Positions 26,018 to 34,281 of a stretch of DNA of 64,000 nt are shown here, piece after piece. Below the pieces are notes generated by a model, which saw only the letters and a list, made by a program, of their open reading frames with translations, searched no databases and was not told where the DNA came from. Location of the stretch: positions 62,001 through 126,000 of IMG/VR virus record IMGVR_UViG_3300017917_002441; one strand, 5' to 3'. The DNA is from a virus. Position 1 is the stretch's first letter. Each line of letters begins with the position of its first letter. The translations under genes were made by a program, and so were the position numbers.

Positions 26018-27109
26018 TTACCGCTGTATAATAGTGATCACTGTGGTTCCGCCGCGATTAATCTGCTGTGTTAATGGTGTACCGTCTTGCACAATGTTTA
26101 GCATAACATCAGCTTCAAGATCCACAGTTACTTGTGCAGTGTGTGTGGTTTGTTTGCGTAGCACTAGTTTGGTGTCGTCTTCGTTTTTTCCGTAAGTTAG
26201 CCCACTGGCAGCTGAGTACCCTGGCAACATTGTTTGTTCAGCTAATATAGCTTCTTGACTAGCAGACAACGTTTGGTTGGCCACGTCCAGCATGTTTGTT
26301 AAAAAATTAACGTCCAAGTAGTTGATATCTAGTTCAACAAATTTTCGAAGTTGGTCTTGGTCCAGTTCGTCATATTTTAAAAAATCTTGATTTAAAAAAT
26401 TTACATCTAATACAGTGCGTTGATCTGTGTTGTTGTCTTTTTCCGTGCTTTGCTTAATCTCAGGTGGCGGGCTAACAATCAATAAGTTGTTGATGTTAGC
26501 AGGGTCTACAGTTACTACCACAGGAGCGGTTGGCGGAGTTGACAAGCTGGCAACCAAAGTAGCTTGAAAAGGTTGGTCTAGTAATACAACCCCGGCATCA
26601 TTGCTGACCATAATAGCCCCAGTGACACAGGCTCGTGAATCACAGCTGGGCAATAGCATAACCAGGCTACGGCCCAGTTCGTCTACAGTCATTGAAAAAT
26701 CTGTACCACGCACTGCCACTGTAGCAGTGGGGGTCTGTACGTTGACATTTTGCGGTGAGTTTTTTGCTATCTGCCCTGATGCGTATCTAGCAGTGCCTTG
26801 TACCATTTTCATGGCCAATTTGCCAGATCCTTTTTTTGGATCATACACAAAGTCGTCTATCACCAACTTTGATTGTTCGGTAATTTTAACAGTGGTATTG
26901 TCGTCAAATGTGAGTTGAGCTTTTGCTCGAGCAGTTACCACAGTGTCGTTCATCTCCACGGCGGAATTTACATTACTCGATACAGACTTTTTGTTGCGTA
27001 TGATTTCAGTAGGGCCAGTTTGTTCTGTTACCCGGCCCACTGCCGCCCAATTAGTCTGACTGAATAATGCTAATATTATTGAGATTGCCAGTGCTGTTGA
27101 CCGTGACAC
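26018..27109 (-). CDS. FecR-domain exported protein
   Basis: 363 residues with a signal peptide ending NWAAVG. A FecR-type beta domain (about 40-150) includes VSSNVNSAVEMNDTVVT, DDNTTVKITEQSKLVID and TPTATVAVRGTDFSM. The C-terminal half is acidic then strand-rich (TAQVTVDLEADVMLNIVQDG). Its start overlaps the curlin-like gene by 59 bases, so it belongs to the curli-type block. FecR domains occur in outer-surface and adhesin-secretion loci. Confidence 0.82.
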   Translation of the reverse strand: MSRSTALAISIILALFSQTNWAAVGRVTEQTGPTEIIRNKKSVSSNVNSAVEMNDTVVTARAKAQLTFDDNTTVKITEQSKLVIDDFVYDPKKGSGKLAMKMVQGTARYASGQIAKNSPQNVNVQTPTATVAVRGTDFSMTVDELGRSLVMLLPSCDSRACVTGAIMVSNDAGVVLLDQPFQATLVASLSTPPTAPVVVTVDPANINNLLIVSPPPEIKQSTEKDNNTDQRTVLDVNFLNQDFLKYDELDQDQLRKFVELDINYLDVNFLTNMLDVANQTLSASQEAILAEQTMLPGYSAASGLTYGKNEDDTKLVLRKQTTHTAQVTVDLEADVMLNIVQDGTPLTQQINRGGTTVITIIQR

Positions 27110-27674
27110 TCTTGTTTAACATTCCACTTTGTGTTACTGCTACAGTGTTGGTATTGCCAGTCACTGTGATATCTGCTGAAGTTGTGCCAGTAGCAGTGCT
27201 GGTATGAGTCACAGTGTTAGTGTCCCCCGCAACAGTGATGTTACTGGTGTGATTTGCGCCAGCACCTAGAGTCTGTGTTATGGTGTTGTTGTCACCGTTC
27301 ACAGTTTGTGTGATAGTACTACCGCCGCAGGTTGATGACACTGTGCTACCACATGTGATTTCCTGAGTGTTGGTACTGCCAATGGTTGCAACAGCCACAG
27401 TTGTAGCCGCACCGTTTACCACCATGTTCAACACATTGTTGCTACCAATTTGATCTATAGTAACAGTGTTTGCACCTGACCCAATGTATGCTGGATTCAA
27501 ACTTGATCCAACTCGATTATCACTACCGTCTTGGGTAATGGTAATAGTACTGCCGCTGCCAATTTGTTCAACATAAACTTCGTTGGCATGCCCCGGCATT
27601 ATCATCGCAGACAATGCTAGAATTGCAAGTATTTTTTTCGACAACTTGCCAGCGCCTGTTCTTCCTTTTTTCAT
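27051..27674 (-). CDS. Curlin-like repeat (amyloid) protein
   Basis: 207 residues with a signal peptide (LAILALSAMIMPGHA). The rest is a string of short QxGxxNxxxxxQ/T units: VEQIGSGSTITITQDGSDN, TIDQIGSNN, ITQTVNGDNNTITQ, ITVTGNTNTVAVTQSG. This matches CsgA/CsgB-type beta-solenoid repeats. Located directly downstream of csgG and csgF, it is the probable secreted substrate. There are two cysteines near the centre, unusual for curlins. Confidence 0.82.
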   Translation of the reverse strand: MKKGRTGAGKLSKKILAILALSAMIMPGHANEVYVEQIGSGSTITITQDGSDNRVGSSLNPAYIGSGANTVTIDQIGSNNVLNMVVNGAATTVAVATIGSTNTQEITCGSTVSSTCGGSTITQTVNGDNNTITQTLGAGANHTSNITVAGDTNTVTHTSTATGTTSADITVTGNTNTVAVTQSGMLNKSVTVNSTGNLNNISIIQSD

Positions 27675-27676
27675 TT

Positions 27677-28456
27677 TTATTGTTTTCCTCGGAATCTCCA
27701 GAGCCCTCTTTTCTCACCCTCAACAATCATTTCGTAAACACCTTGTTCAATGGCTACACGAACTGCATAGTTTGTGGGTTCATTCAATGCGGCACCGCTT
27801 TCTAACTCAACACTGTTGGTGCTTTGATCAACAAAGCGCAACACGCCGACATTGTGTGCAGTGCTATAGATAGTCTTGGAAACAGCGTTGGTCAGTAAAA
27901 CTTCGCCCGAGTTAACGCTGATTAATCTTAAACTGATTACAACTTCATCAACTCGATACTGTTGGCTCCCACCGATTCCCAAAAATCTAGCACCATTACC
28001 ACCGGATCGTATATTGCTATCGTATCCAATAATGCCTCCTTCTATCATGATACCAGCCACTGTGAGTGGCTTCAAGGGCTTGGCATCTTTGCCCTCGTAA
28101 ACTTCACGCTGGTTGCGTATAAGTTGACGTTCTTTGACCAAGTTGTCTAATCCCACACGTTCAACAACTCGAAACCAATTTTTACTATCTTGTAAACTCT
28201 TTATTAGATACACTTCGGCGCCCTGAGTAACTGCTTTACTAAACAGTGCCAGTTTATCATTGGGTTTCATTTGTCCGGTTTTGTCTGCAAACCCATACAC
28301 AGCTATGGTCATGGGAGGACCGTCTAGTGCAGGCAAATTGTTCAGCAAGTTCTCACGTGGTTGCAAGGCCACCGGTTCTTCTCGAGCCAATTCCATGTGT
28401 ATATTGGCACAGCCACTCAGCGTTAACAAAACAATAATAGCGATTAGGTACTTCAT
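27677..28456 (-). CDS. csgG: CsgG, outer-membrane curli secretion lipoprotein
   Basis: 259 residues. A lipobox LLTLSGC gives the acylated cysteine. PPMTIAVYGFADKTGQMKP, WFRVVERVGLDNLVKERQLI and AGIMIEGGIIGYDSN match CsgG family blocks, and SGEVLLTNAVSKTI follows. CsgG forms a nonameric channel that exports curli subunits. Coupled to csgF by ATGA-type overlap. Confidence 0.94.
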   Translation of the reverse strand: MKYLIAIIVLLTLSGCANIHMELAREEPVALQPRENLLNNLPALDGPPMTIAVYGFADKTGQMKPNDKLALFSKAVTQGAEVYLIKSLQDSKNWFRVVERVGLDNLVKERQLIRNQREVYEGKDAKPLKPLTVAGIMIEGGIIGYDSNIRSGGNGARFLGIGGSQQYRVDEVVISLRLISVNSGEVLLTNAVSKTIYSTAHNVGVLRFVDQSTNSVELESGAALNEPTNYAVRVAIEQGVYEMIVEGEKRGLWRFRGKQ

Positions 28457-28902
28457 TAGAATGCAAAGCTCGCTATTGGAACAGTAATGTCAGTTCTATT
28501 ACCGTTGGACTCTATTATGGTTAGAGTAACATCTGCGCCAGTCTTGACCCAACTTATATTTGTTCCTTGAAAGTCTAAGTTGCCAGATGTGGCACCGCCA
28601 TCGGCAAACATTGCGTCTGCCAGTTGTTTGGATAATTGTGCGTAGATACGTGATTCAACGTTGACTAAGAACTTGGCCAAGTTAGTATTCTTGGCATCAC
28701 GTTCGGCCTTGTCGGCCAAGGCCTTGGCTTCGTCTCGGAGTTTTTGTTTGCGTTGGTTTTCCAACTGCTCGATTGTCAGGACGTGGCTACTATACCCTTG
28801 TCCTGAGAAGGCTGGCGAGTTGAACTGATGCACCAGTTCGGTGGCGTGGCTCCGGCCGATAATTACTACTGCCAGGGCGCCTGCGATTATAATTTTATTC
28901 AT
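28456..28902 (-). CDS. csgF: CsgF-like curli assembly factor
   Basis: 148 residues with a signal peptide. The mature start ATELVHQFNSPAFSGQGY matches CsgF, whose N-terminus plugs the CsgG pore. The C-terminal strands (DVTLTIIESNGNRTDITVP) also fit. It is the first gene of the curli block; its ribosome site is within a strong hairpin (28907-28935). Confidence 0.88.
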   Translation of the reverse strand: MNKIIIAGALAVVIIGRSHATELVHQFNSPAFSGQGYSSHVLTIEQLENQRKQKLRDEAKALADKAERDAKNTNLAKFLVNVESRIYAQLSKQLADAMFADGGATSGNLDFQGTNISWVKTGADVTLTIIESNGNRTDITVPIASFAF

Positions 28903-28906
28903 GACA

Positions 28907-28935
28907 ATCCCCGTGCTTAGTATTTACACGGGGAT
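28907..28935 (-). promoter_or_regulatory. Hairpin sequestering the csgF ribosome site
   Basis: On the minus strand ATCCCCGTG pairs with CACGGGGAT, nine perfect pairs with an 11-base loop. The 3' arm contains GGGGA five bases before the csgF ATG, so initiation should require opening of the stem. Confidence 0.65.
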
Positions 28936-28962
28936 GGTCAATTTAAATGTAGCTAGATTTTC

Positions 28963-28976
28963 TTGTTCTAGAACAA
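28963..28976. promoter_or_regulatory. Palindromic operator candidate upstream of csgF
   Basis: Perfect 14-base palindrome TTGTTCTAGAACAA about 60 bases before csgF. Suits a dimeric repressor; no regulator is identified. Confidence 0.45.
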
Positions 28977-28983
28977 AAAGTTT

Positions 28984-29238
28984 TTACTTTTTTGGTTTTG
29001 TGGTCTTGTTAGCTCCAGAGCTAACAGTCTTTTTTGGTTGTGGCTTTCGTGTTGGCTTGTTGCCTGTGGCCACAGGATCAACTGGCTTCTTGGCTGGTTG
29101 CTTGCGACTGTTCACAACAGGCTTTACAGGATTGACCACTGGCGTTTCTGCCACCGGCGGCACTGGTGCTTCGATCTTGTAAGGCGCCGCTGGTTCGGCC
29201 TGTTTGATACCAAAAAGGTTTGTGATGAATTTTAACAT
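28984..29238 (-). CDS. Pro/Lys-rich small protein
   Basis: 84 residues: short amphipathic start (MLKFITNLFGIKQAEPAAPY) then a basic proline-rich tail (KKPVDPVATGNKP, ending TTKPKK). The tail is probably disordered and might bind nucleic acid. AAGGAG site present. Confidence 0.7.
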   Translation of the reverse strand: MLKFITNLFGIKQAEPAAPYKIEAPVPPVAETPVVNPVKPVVNSRKQPAKKPVDPVATGNKPTRKPQPKKTVSSGANKTTKPKK

Positions 29239-29383
29239 GAGTTATCTCCTTAGGAAATTATTTAACCATAATTTTGGTTTTGGCAGAATTTGTTTATGTG
29301 CGGCCGCAACATTTTTAGCTAAATATATCAGTAGAAACCATGAGTCGCTACACACATTATAAATTACTCACAAGGAAATCATC

Positions 29384-29512
29384 ATGAAATTTATCAATAA
29401 CATAACCTCAGCATTTGCATCTATGTTAGAAAGCTTACATACAGCTAGACAAGCAACAGCGTTGACCAGACTAGGCAAGTGGCAACAAGCCCAAGCACTG
29501 TACAAAAACTAA
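29384..29512 (+). CDS. Tiny helical protein
   Basis: 42 residues (MKFINNITSAFASMLESLHT, then RLGKWQQAQALYKN). AAGGAAA site seven bases upstream. It precedes the acetyltransferase by three bases, likely one transcript. Confidence 0.68.
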   Translation: MKFINNITSAFASMLESLHTARQATALTRLGKWQQAQALYKN

Positions 29513-29515
29513 AAA

Positions 29516-30061
29516 ATGATAGCAACGACATTTCTCCACCAAGATGACTACCACTTGTACGGCTCGTGGTTAAAACAGCAAGATATAGAAACATTGCAAC
29601 TATATTTTGGAGTCACAGTTACCACAGGATACATTGATCGGTTAATGGAACGTATTACTCGAGATCCTGAAAAACACCGATTTTTAGTGGCATTTAATCA
29701 CGATAGATGGCTTGGAGTGGTACATATAGCTGATACACCTGATTTAGGGGCAGAGTTTGGATTCATTGTAAGCAAGAGCTTTCGTGGCCAAGGGATTGGG
29801 GATCGTCTAATGGACGAAGCTACTACTTGGTGCAGAAATCGCAGATATCAACGATTGTATTTGCACTGTTTGAGTTGGAATGAACCCATTAAAAAATTGT
29901 GTCGCAAGCACGGTTTAGAAATACATCGTAACAATGGAGATTCAGAAGTTGAAGTTGATTTACCGCCCCCTAGTTTTTTTAGTATTGGCAAAGAAATTTC
30001 TTCAGTTCAACGCAACTTGTTTACTATGATGTTAGATCGCACATTGAACCCAACGCAATAA
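29516..30061 (+). CDS. GNAT-family N-acetyltransferase
   Basis: 181 residues. Acetyl-CoA motif A reads VSKSFRGQGIGDRLMDEA (the R/Q-x-x-G-x-G form), and LYLHCLSWNEPIKKLCRKHG fits motif B. The acceptor is unknown. Followed by an alpha/beta hydrolase and a desaturase, so a lipid or envelope role is possible. Confidence 0.88.
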   Translation: MIATTFLHQDDYHLYGSWLKQQDIETLQLYFGVTVTTGYIDRLMERITRDPEKHRFLVAFNHDRWLGVVHIADTPDLGAEFGFIVSKSFRGQGIGDRLMDEATTWCRNRRYQRLYLHCLSWNEPIKKLCRKHGLEIHRNNGDSEVEVDLPPPSFFSIGKEISSVQRNLFTMMLDRTLNPTQ

Positions 30062-30062
30062 A

Positions 30063-30647
30063 ATGATAGTTTACATACACGGCGCCAGTGCTACTGCTGA
30101 AAGCTTTACGCATATCAGGCAATATGTCAGGGATACGTTTGAAGAACCTGACATCATGCTTGAATACAAAAGCGACGACGGCTTTGCCCATAATCTTGCT
30201 GAAATGAAAGGCAAGCTTGATGGCGAAGAAAGATTGTTTTTTATCAGTCACAGTCTAGGTGGTATCTATGCTTTGTATTTGGCCAATCATTATCAAGAAA
30301 CAACACACGGGGGAGTTAGTTTAAGTACTCCATACGGTGGAAGCAAGGAAGCAGATTTTGCTCGTTATTTCCTGCCGTTCAATAGACTCATGAAAGACAT
30401 TGGTTCAACGAGTCATCCAATGCGAGTAGCACGTGAATTACCTGCACCTCCAAATTGGACACAAATTATTTCAACTGTGGGACAAAGTCCTTGGATACGT
30501 GATGACAATGACGGTGTGGTTACACTGGACAGCATGCGATTCCGCAAAGACTTTGAGCAGATAGAAGTTCCTTTAAATCATTATGAAGTTGTTATTAGTG
30601 ATCGAGTGGTTGAGATAATCTTAGATAGGATTAAAAGATCATTATGA
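30063..30647 (+). CDS. Alpha/beta hydrolase (lipase/esterase-like)
   Basis: 194 residues. The fold begins with IVYIHGASATAESF (oxyanion-type HG), and the nucleophile elbow is ISHSLGG (GxSxG variant SHSLG). Late acid and His candidates are DNDGVVT and NHYEVV. It overlaps the desaturase by four bases, suggesting joint action on lipids. Confidence 0.87.
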   Translation: MIVYIHGASATAESFTHIRQYVRDTFEEPDIMLEYKSDDGFAHNLAEMKGKLDGEERLFFISHSLGGIYALYLANHYQETTHGGVSLSTPYGGSKEADFARYFLPFNRLMKDIGSTSHPMRVARELPAPPNWTQIISTVGQSPWIRDDNDGVVTLDSMRFRKDFEQIEVPLNHYEVVISDRVVEIILDRIKRSL

Positions 30648-31354
30648 TAGAACTAATATACACCTTGGTTATGGTACAAATTACCATTGCCTGCGTTACA
30701 CTGTATTTGCATCGCAGTCAGGCACATCGCGCTGTGCAGTTTCACCCGGCAGTAGCACACTTTATGCGAGCTTGGCTGTGGATGACCACAGGCATGGTTA
30801 CTCGACAGTGGGTCGCTATACATCGTCAGCATCATCAAGCGTCAGATACGCCACTGGACCCGCACAGTCCACAAGTTTATGGCATTTGGCGTGTGCTATT
30901 TGGCGGAGCATTTTTGTATCATCAAGCCAGTAAAAATAAAGCCATGATTGATCGTTTGGGCATGGGCACGCCGGATGACTGGGTAGAGCGCAATGTTTAC
31001 TCAACACACAGTAGACTGGGCATTGTGCTGATGTTGTTGATCAATGTGTTGTTGTTTGGCTGGTGGGGATTTGTAATTTGGGGCATACAAATGATCTGGA
31101 TTCCGTTTTGGGCCGCTGGTGTAGTCAATGGACTGTGTCACTGGTGGGGGTATAGAAATAACGAAACTCAAGACACCAGCAGAAATCTGTGGCCTTGGGC
31201 CGTATGGATCGGCGGCGAAGAATTGCACAATGGGCATCACGCCGATGGTGCCAATCCCAAATTTAGCCAAAAATGGTGGGAATTTGATATTGGGTGGGCG
31301 TACATACAAATACTACGCAGTTTGGGATTGGCAAAATTGAGAACCCCGCAATAA
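30644..31354 (+). CDS. Acyl-CoA/fatty-acid desaturase
   Basis: 236 residues, shorter than most cellular enzymes (about 300). The three histidine boxes are intact: HRSQAH, HRQHH and GEELHNGHH, with membrane segments between. LCHWWGYRN is the usual delta-9 desaturase block. It would add a double bond to host acyl chains, altering membrane fluidity. An electron donor could be the ferredoxin at 59203, which is speculation. Confidence 0.93.
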   Translation: MIELIYTLVMVQITIACVTLYLHRSQAHRAVQFHPAVAHFMRAWLWMTTGMVTRQWVAIHRQHHQASDTPLDPHSPQVYGIWRVLFGGAFLYHQASKNKAMIDRLGMGTPDDWVERNVYSTHSRLGIVLMLLINVLLFGWWGFVIWGIQMIWIPFWAAGVVNGLCHWWGYRNNETQDTSRNLWPWAVWIGGEELHNGHHADGANPKFSQKWWEFDIGWAYIQILRSLGLAKLRTPQ

Positions 31355-31472
31355 TCAAACTGGCTAGGAAAATGTTGCAGAGCAACATATAATCATAAAT
31401 AAGTTGGAGATGAGAAGTTGCTGGGTGGTCCGGGGCTTCAAATAACGCTCGCTTTATACAAGGAGAAACAAA
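31355..31472 (+). promoter_or_regulatory. Intergenic region and phasin leader
   Basis: Holds a perfect hairpin ATGTTGC-AGA-GCAACAT (31372-31388) that abuts a TATAAT (31388-31393); no consensus -35 is visible, so an activator may be needed. The 80-base leader is otherwise unremarkable and ends in AAGGAG. Confidence 0.5.
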
Positions 31473-31739
31473 ATGGAATTTACAAAATTTGATCTAAACA
31501 AGATGTTTGACATCACTACAGCTATTGACAGCCTAGAAAAAGGTGCCGCTAGCGTGGTTGGCTACTTGCCCGAACAAGTTCGTGGCACAGTGGAAACAGT
31601 GAACAAAGCCAACTTTGATTTGGCACGTAACAGCGCCAAGGCAGTGACCAAGTACATTGAAGTTGTGCAAAAGGTTACCAAAGAATCCACTGAAGGATTC
31701 ACCAAAGCTGTAGAAAAAACAGTTAAGGCCGCTGCCTAA
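31473..31739 (+). CDS. Phasin-like protein
   Basis: 88 residues, nearly all helical: VVGYLPEQVRGTVETVNKANFD, then KAVTKYIEVVQKVTKESTEGF. This fits the phasin family, which coats polyhydroxyalkanoate granules. It hints at a PHA-storing host. A smaller phasin-like protein is at 35916. Confidence 0.8.
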   Translation: MEFTKFDLNKMFDITTAIDSLEKGAASVVGYLPEQVRGTVETVNKANFDLARNSAKAVTKYIEVVQKVTKESTEGFTKAVEKTVKAAA

Positions 31740-31766
31740 TCTGTTGTTTTTTTACAACACTCAAAG

Positions 31767-31788
31767 CCTCCCCTAGCGGGAGGTTTTC
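31767..31788 (+). terminator. Rho-independent terminator
   Basis: CCTCCC pairs with GGGAGG followed by TTTTCTT, directly after the phasin gene. Confidence 0.88.
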
Positions 31789-31794
31789 TTTTGG

Positions 31795-31824
31795 TTGACT
31801 AATTATTGACTTTTCTGCTATACT
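31795..31824 (+). promoter_or_regulatory. Promoter of the lipoprotein gene
   Basis: TTGACT (31795-31800), 18-base spacer, extended TGC then TATACT (31819-31824). Confidence 0.8.
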
Positions 31825-31855
31825 AGCTATACGATTGTAACCTAGAGGAAAGTCA

Positions 31856-32548
31856 ATGAAACACACTGTTATGAGTATTGCTGTAGTAGCCGCCCTAGGC
31901 TTGTCAGCATGTAGTTCAACTAAAACTGCTGATGTCGGCGCCGGCGCCTTGGTGTCACCTGGGGCACAACAAGCCATCAGCGAGCAACGTCTTGAAAACA
32001 GTTTCAAGAGACAAGGTATCAAAGTCGTTTACTCAATGTCGGGCAAGCTTGAGGCAATTGAAACCACAGGCTATGCGCCAGTCTGGGGCAGTAGCCAAAA
32101 TGCCGCACGTGAAGCATTTCGTGTTGCAGAGCTAGAAGCCAAGAAGTCGCTTAATGACTTTATTAATCAAGAAACTATTCGTACTTCAACTTCTGTACGC
32201 ATGATTTCCAAGAACTTGGAAAAAGCCACAGACAACAAAACCAACAACTTTGCCACAAATCGCGGACGCGATTCAGTAGCAGCCATGACCGAGGATGGTG
32301 ACTTGACTGGCGAAACTCAAGCTGGCGATGTCAACCGCGAAGAGAATACCGCACTACGCAAGGATGCGCTGGCCATTGCTAGTCGTGTAAACACCACAAT
32401 TGTTACACAAAACCGTGGTATCCTTGGTGGCTTGTACCTTGTGGAGGGCAACGTCATCAATGATGGCAAAACTGTGCGTGTGGTATATCGTTGGGACGAA
32501 AAGCACACCGAAGTTCGCAAAATGGTTCGCAACGCAATGGCGCAATAA
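31856..32548 (+). CDS. Predicted lipoprotein
   Basis: 230 residues with lipobox GLSACSS. A helical region (AREAFRVAELEAKKSLNDFI) is followed by a polar middle and strands at the end (GGLYLVEGNVINDGKTVRVV). It resembles LPP20/FlgT-type envelope proteins in layout. Adjacent to an exported protein (32551), so the pair may act together at the outer membrane. Confidence 0.78.
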   Translation: MKHTVMSIAVVAALGLSACSSTKTADVGAGALVSPGAQQAISEQRLENSFKRQGIKVVYSMSGKLEAIETTGYAPVWGSSQNAAREAFRVAELEAKKSLNDFINQETIRTSTSVRMISKNLEKATDNKTNNFATNRGRDSVAAMTEDGDLTGETQAGDVNREENTALRKDALAIASRVNTTIVTQNRGILGGLYLVEGNVINDGKTVRVVYRWDEKHTEVRKMVRNAMAQ

Positions 32549-32550
32549 TC

Positions 32551-33627
32551 ATGCGTTGGCTAGCAACTGTTCTGGCTGTGGTGTTGCTGTCACAGCCAGT
32601 TCAAGCACAAACTGTTGGGGCGGCATTGCTGATACCCAGCCCTGTTAGTGTTGCACTCACACTTGGCCACTGGGTCATGACACGTGACAACCGCAAGGTG
32701 TTTTACGTAGAGGTACAAAGCCAGGCCGAAACTTTCACCGCGGCTCGCAGTGAAGGTTATAGGTTAGCAGTGGAACATGCTGTGGGCAGTTTGATCTTGA
32801 GCGAAACAGAAGTGCGTAACAGTCGCATGACACGTGAAGAAATCACTACCTATGCATCGGGTTACGTAGATCGGTTTGAAGTTGTTAGCGAGAAAAAAGT
32901 ACCCGGCGGTGTGCAACTGCACATGAAGGTATGGGTTGCGCACTCAGCGTTGGCAAACCGCTTGCTAAACCAAAGTGCCACAGCTGGCCGAGTAGAGGGC
33001 GAACGTATAAATGCGCAGATTGAAACATTTCGCACTGAACGCCAAGCTGGAGACCGTGTGTTGAATGCAGTGCTACGTGACTTTCCGCATAGAGCATTTG
33101 ATTTCCGTATGGAACCTACTCAAGTCATAGTTGACAATCAACGCAGGCCGCATTTGAGAATTGTATTTTCTATGAGTTGGAACACTGCATATCTCACAGC
33201 ACTGGGCGAAGCAGTGACCAAGGTAAATCAACGTCAAAACTGTAACAGTTGGCTCAAGCACTGCCAAACCACAAACACCGTGCAAGTGGTAATGAACAAC
33301 TACAGCTCAAACCCACAGGGTTGGTTTGACGACAATGTAGCCTGGAACATTTTTCATGAACACTTGATCCTAAGCAAGCCTCAAATACTAGTAACCATTC
33401 GTGATGCCGGTGGAACCAAACGATTTGAACAGTGCTGGAGCGCAGCCGAGCTGGATCACAGCAGTTATGCGCCCTGGCATTATGCCGAAGTTGGGCCCGG
33501 AGCGGTCACGGTACACGGACTCAAACAACGCAAATTTGATGGATTTTTGGATATATCCAATCAGCGTGTAGAAACGTTTGATCGGGTAGAATTGCGAGCT
33601 GTAAGGGCAACTCAGTGTCCGGCTTAG
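32551..33627 (+). CDS. Exported protein, possible FlgT-N-like domain
   Basis: 358 residues from ATG 32551, with a signal peptide ending PVQAQ. The stretch SEGYRLAVEHAVGSLILSET, then YASGYVDRFEVVSEKK and VQLHMKVWVAHSAL, resembles the N-terminal domain of flagellar/outer-membrane FlgT-like proteins; this is tentative. The C-terminal half is unknown. Confidence 0.7.
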   Translation: MRWLATVLAVVLLSQPVQAQTVGAALLIPSPVSVALTLGHWVMTRDNRKVFYVEVQSQAETFTAARSEGYRLAVEHAVGSLILSETEVRNSRMTREEITTYASGYVDRFEVVSEKKVPGGVQLHMKVWVAHSALANRLLNQSATAGRVEGERINAQIETFRTERQAGDRVLNAVLRDFPHRAFDFRMEPTQVIVDNQRRPHLRIVFSMSWNTAYLTALGEAVTKVNQRQNCNSWLKHCQTTNTVQVVMNNYSSNPQGWFDDNVAWNIFHEHLILSKPQILVTIRDAGGTKRFEQCWSAAELDHSSYAPWHYAEVGPGAVTVHGLKQRKFDGFLDISNQRVETFDRVELRAVRATQCPA

Positions 33628-33696
33628 GTTGGATAAGTACTAGCGATGTCCAAGATCTGTGTTACACTTAATATACATAGATAAAGGTCTAATAGA

Positions 33697-34281
33697 ATGT
33701 CTGATAAAATGTCCCAAGATATTGATCTAGAAAAATCACCCGGTCAGCTGTTGCAAGACAATGGCATGTACGTTTTCATGGATGACGTTGACAACGACAC
33801 CATTAGGCCCATTGTTGAGTGGATCTTGGTAGAAAACCATGTTACTAAACGCAAGAAAAAAGAATTGCTGTTGATGATTTGCAGTTCTGGCGGGGAAATG
33901 GAGCCAGCATTTGCACTGATTGATGTTATGAAGAGCAGTTCTATTCCCATTAAAACAGTGGGCTTGGGACAAATATCCAGCTGTGGACTGCTGATCTTTT
34001 TAGCAGGCGCACGTGGACGCAGGATCCTTACACCTAACACATCAATTTTAAGTCACCAATACAGCTGGGGCAGTGAAGGTAAACATCACGAACTATGGGC
34101 AATGACCAAGGAGTTTGGTCTGGCGCAAGAACGTATGTTGCGCCATTACAAAGAATGCACTGGCTTGAGTCATGAAGAAATCAAAGACAAACTGTTGCCA
34201 CCGCATGATGTGTGGCTCAGCTCAAAAGAAGCCCTGGACCTGGGCATTTGCGATTACGTCAGCGACTTAACCAAGAAATAA
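33697..34281 (+). CDS. clpP1: ClpP-type serine peptidase, divergent
   Basis: 194 residues. Alignment by eye to ClpP gives nucleophile Ser in GQISSCGLL (usual GQAASMG), His in LSHQYSWG (usual IHQP), and Asp in PPHDVWLSS (usual ERDRFLS). The oxyanion block is SSGG instead of SPGG. The triad therefore looks complete though diverged. It may form mixed rings with the 36123 protein or with the host ClpP. Confidence 0.88.
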   Translation: MSDKMSQDIDLEKSPGQLLQDNGMYVFMDDVDNDTIRPIVEWILVENHVTKRKKKELLLMICSSGGEMEPAFALIDVMKSSSIPIKTVGLGQISSCGLLIFLAGARGRRILTPNTSILSHQYSWGSEGKHHELWAMTKEFGLAQERMLRHYKECTGLSHEEIKDKLLPPHDVWLSSKEALDLGICDYVSDLTKK

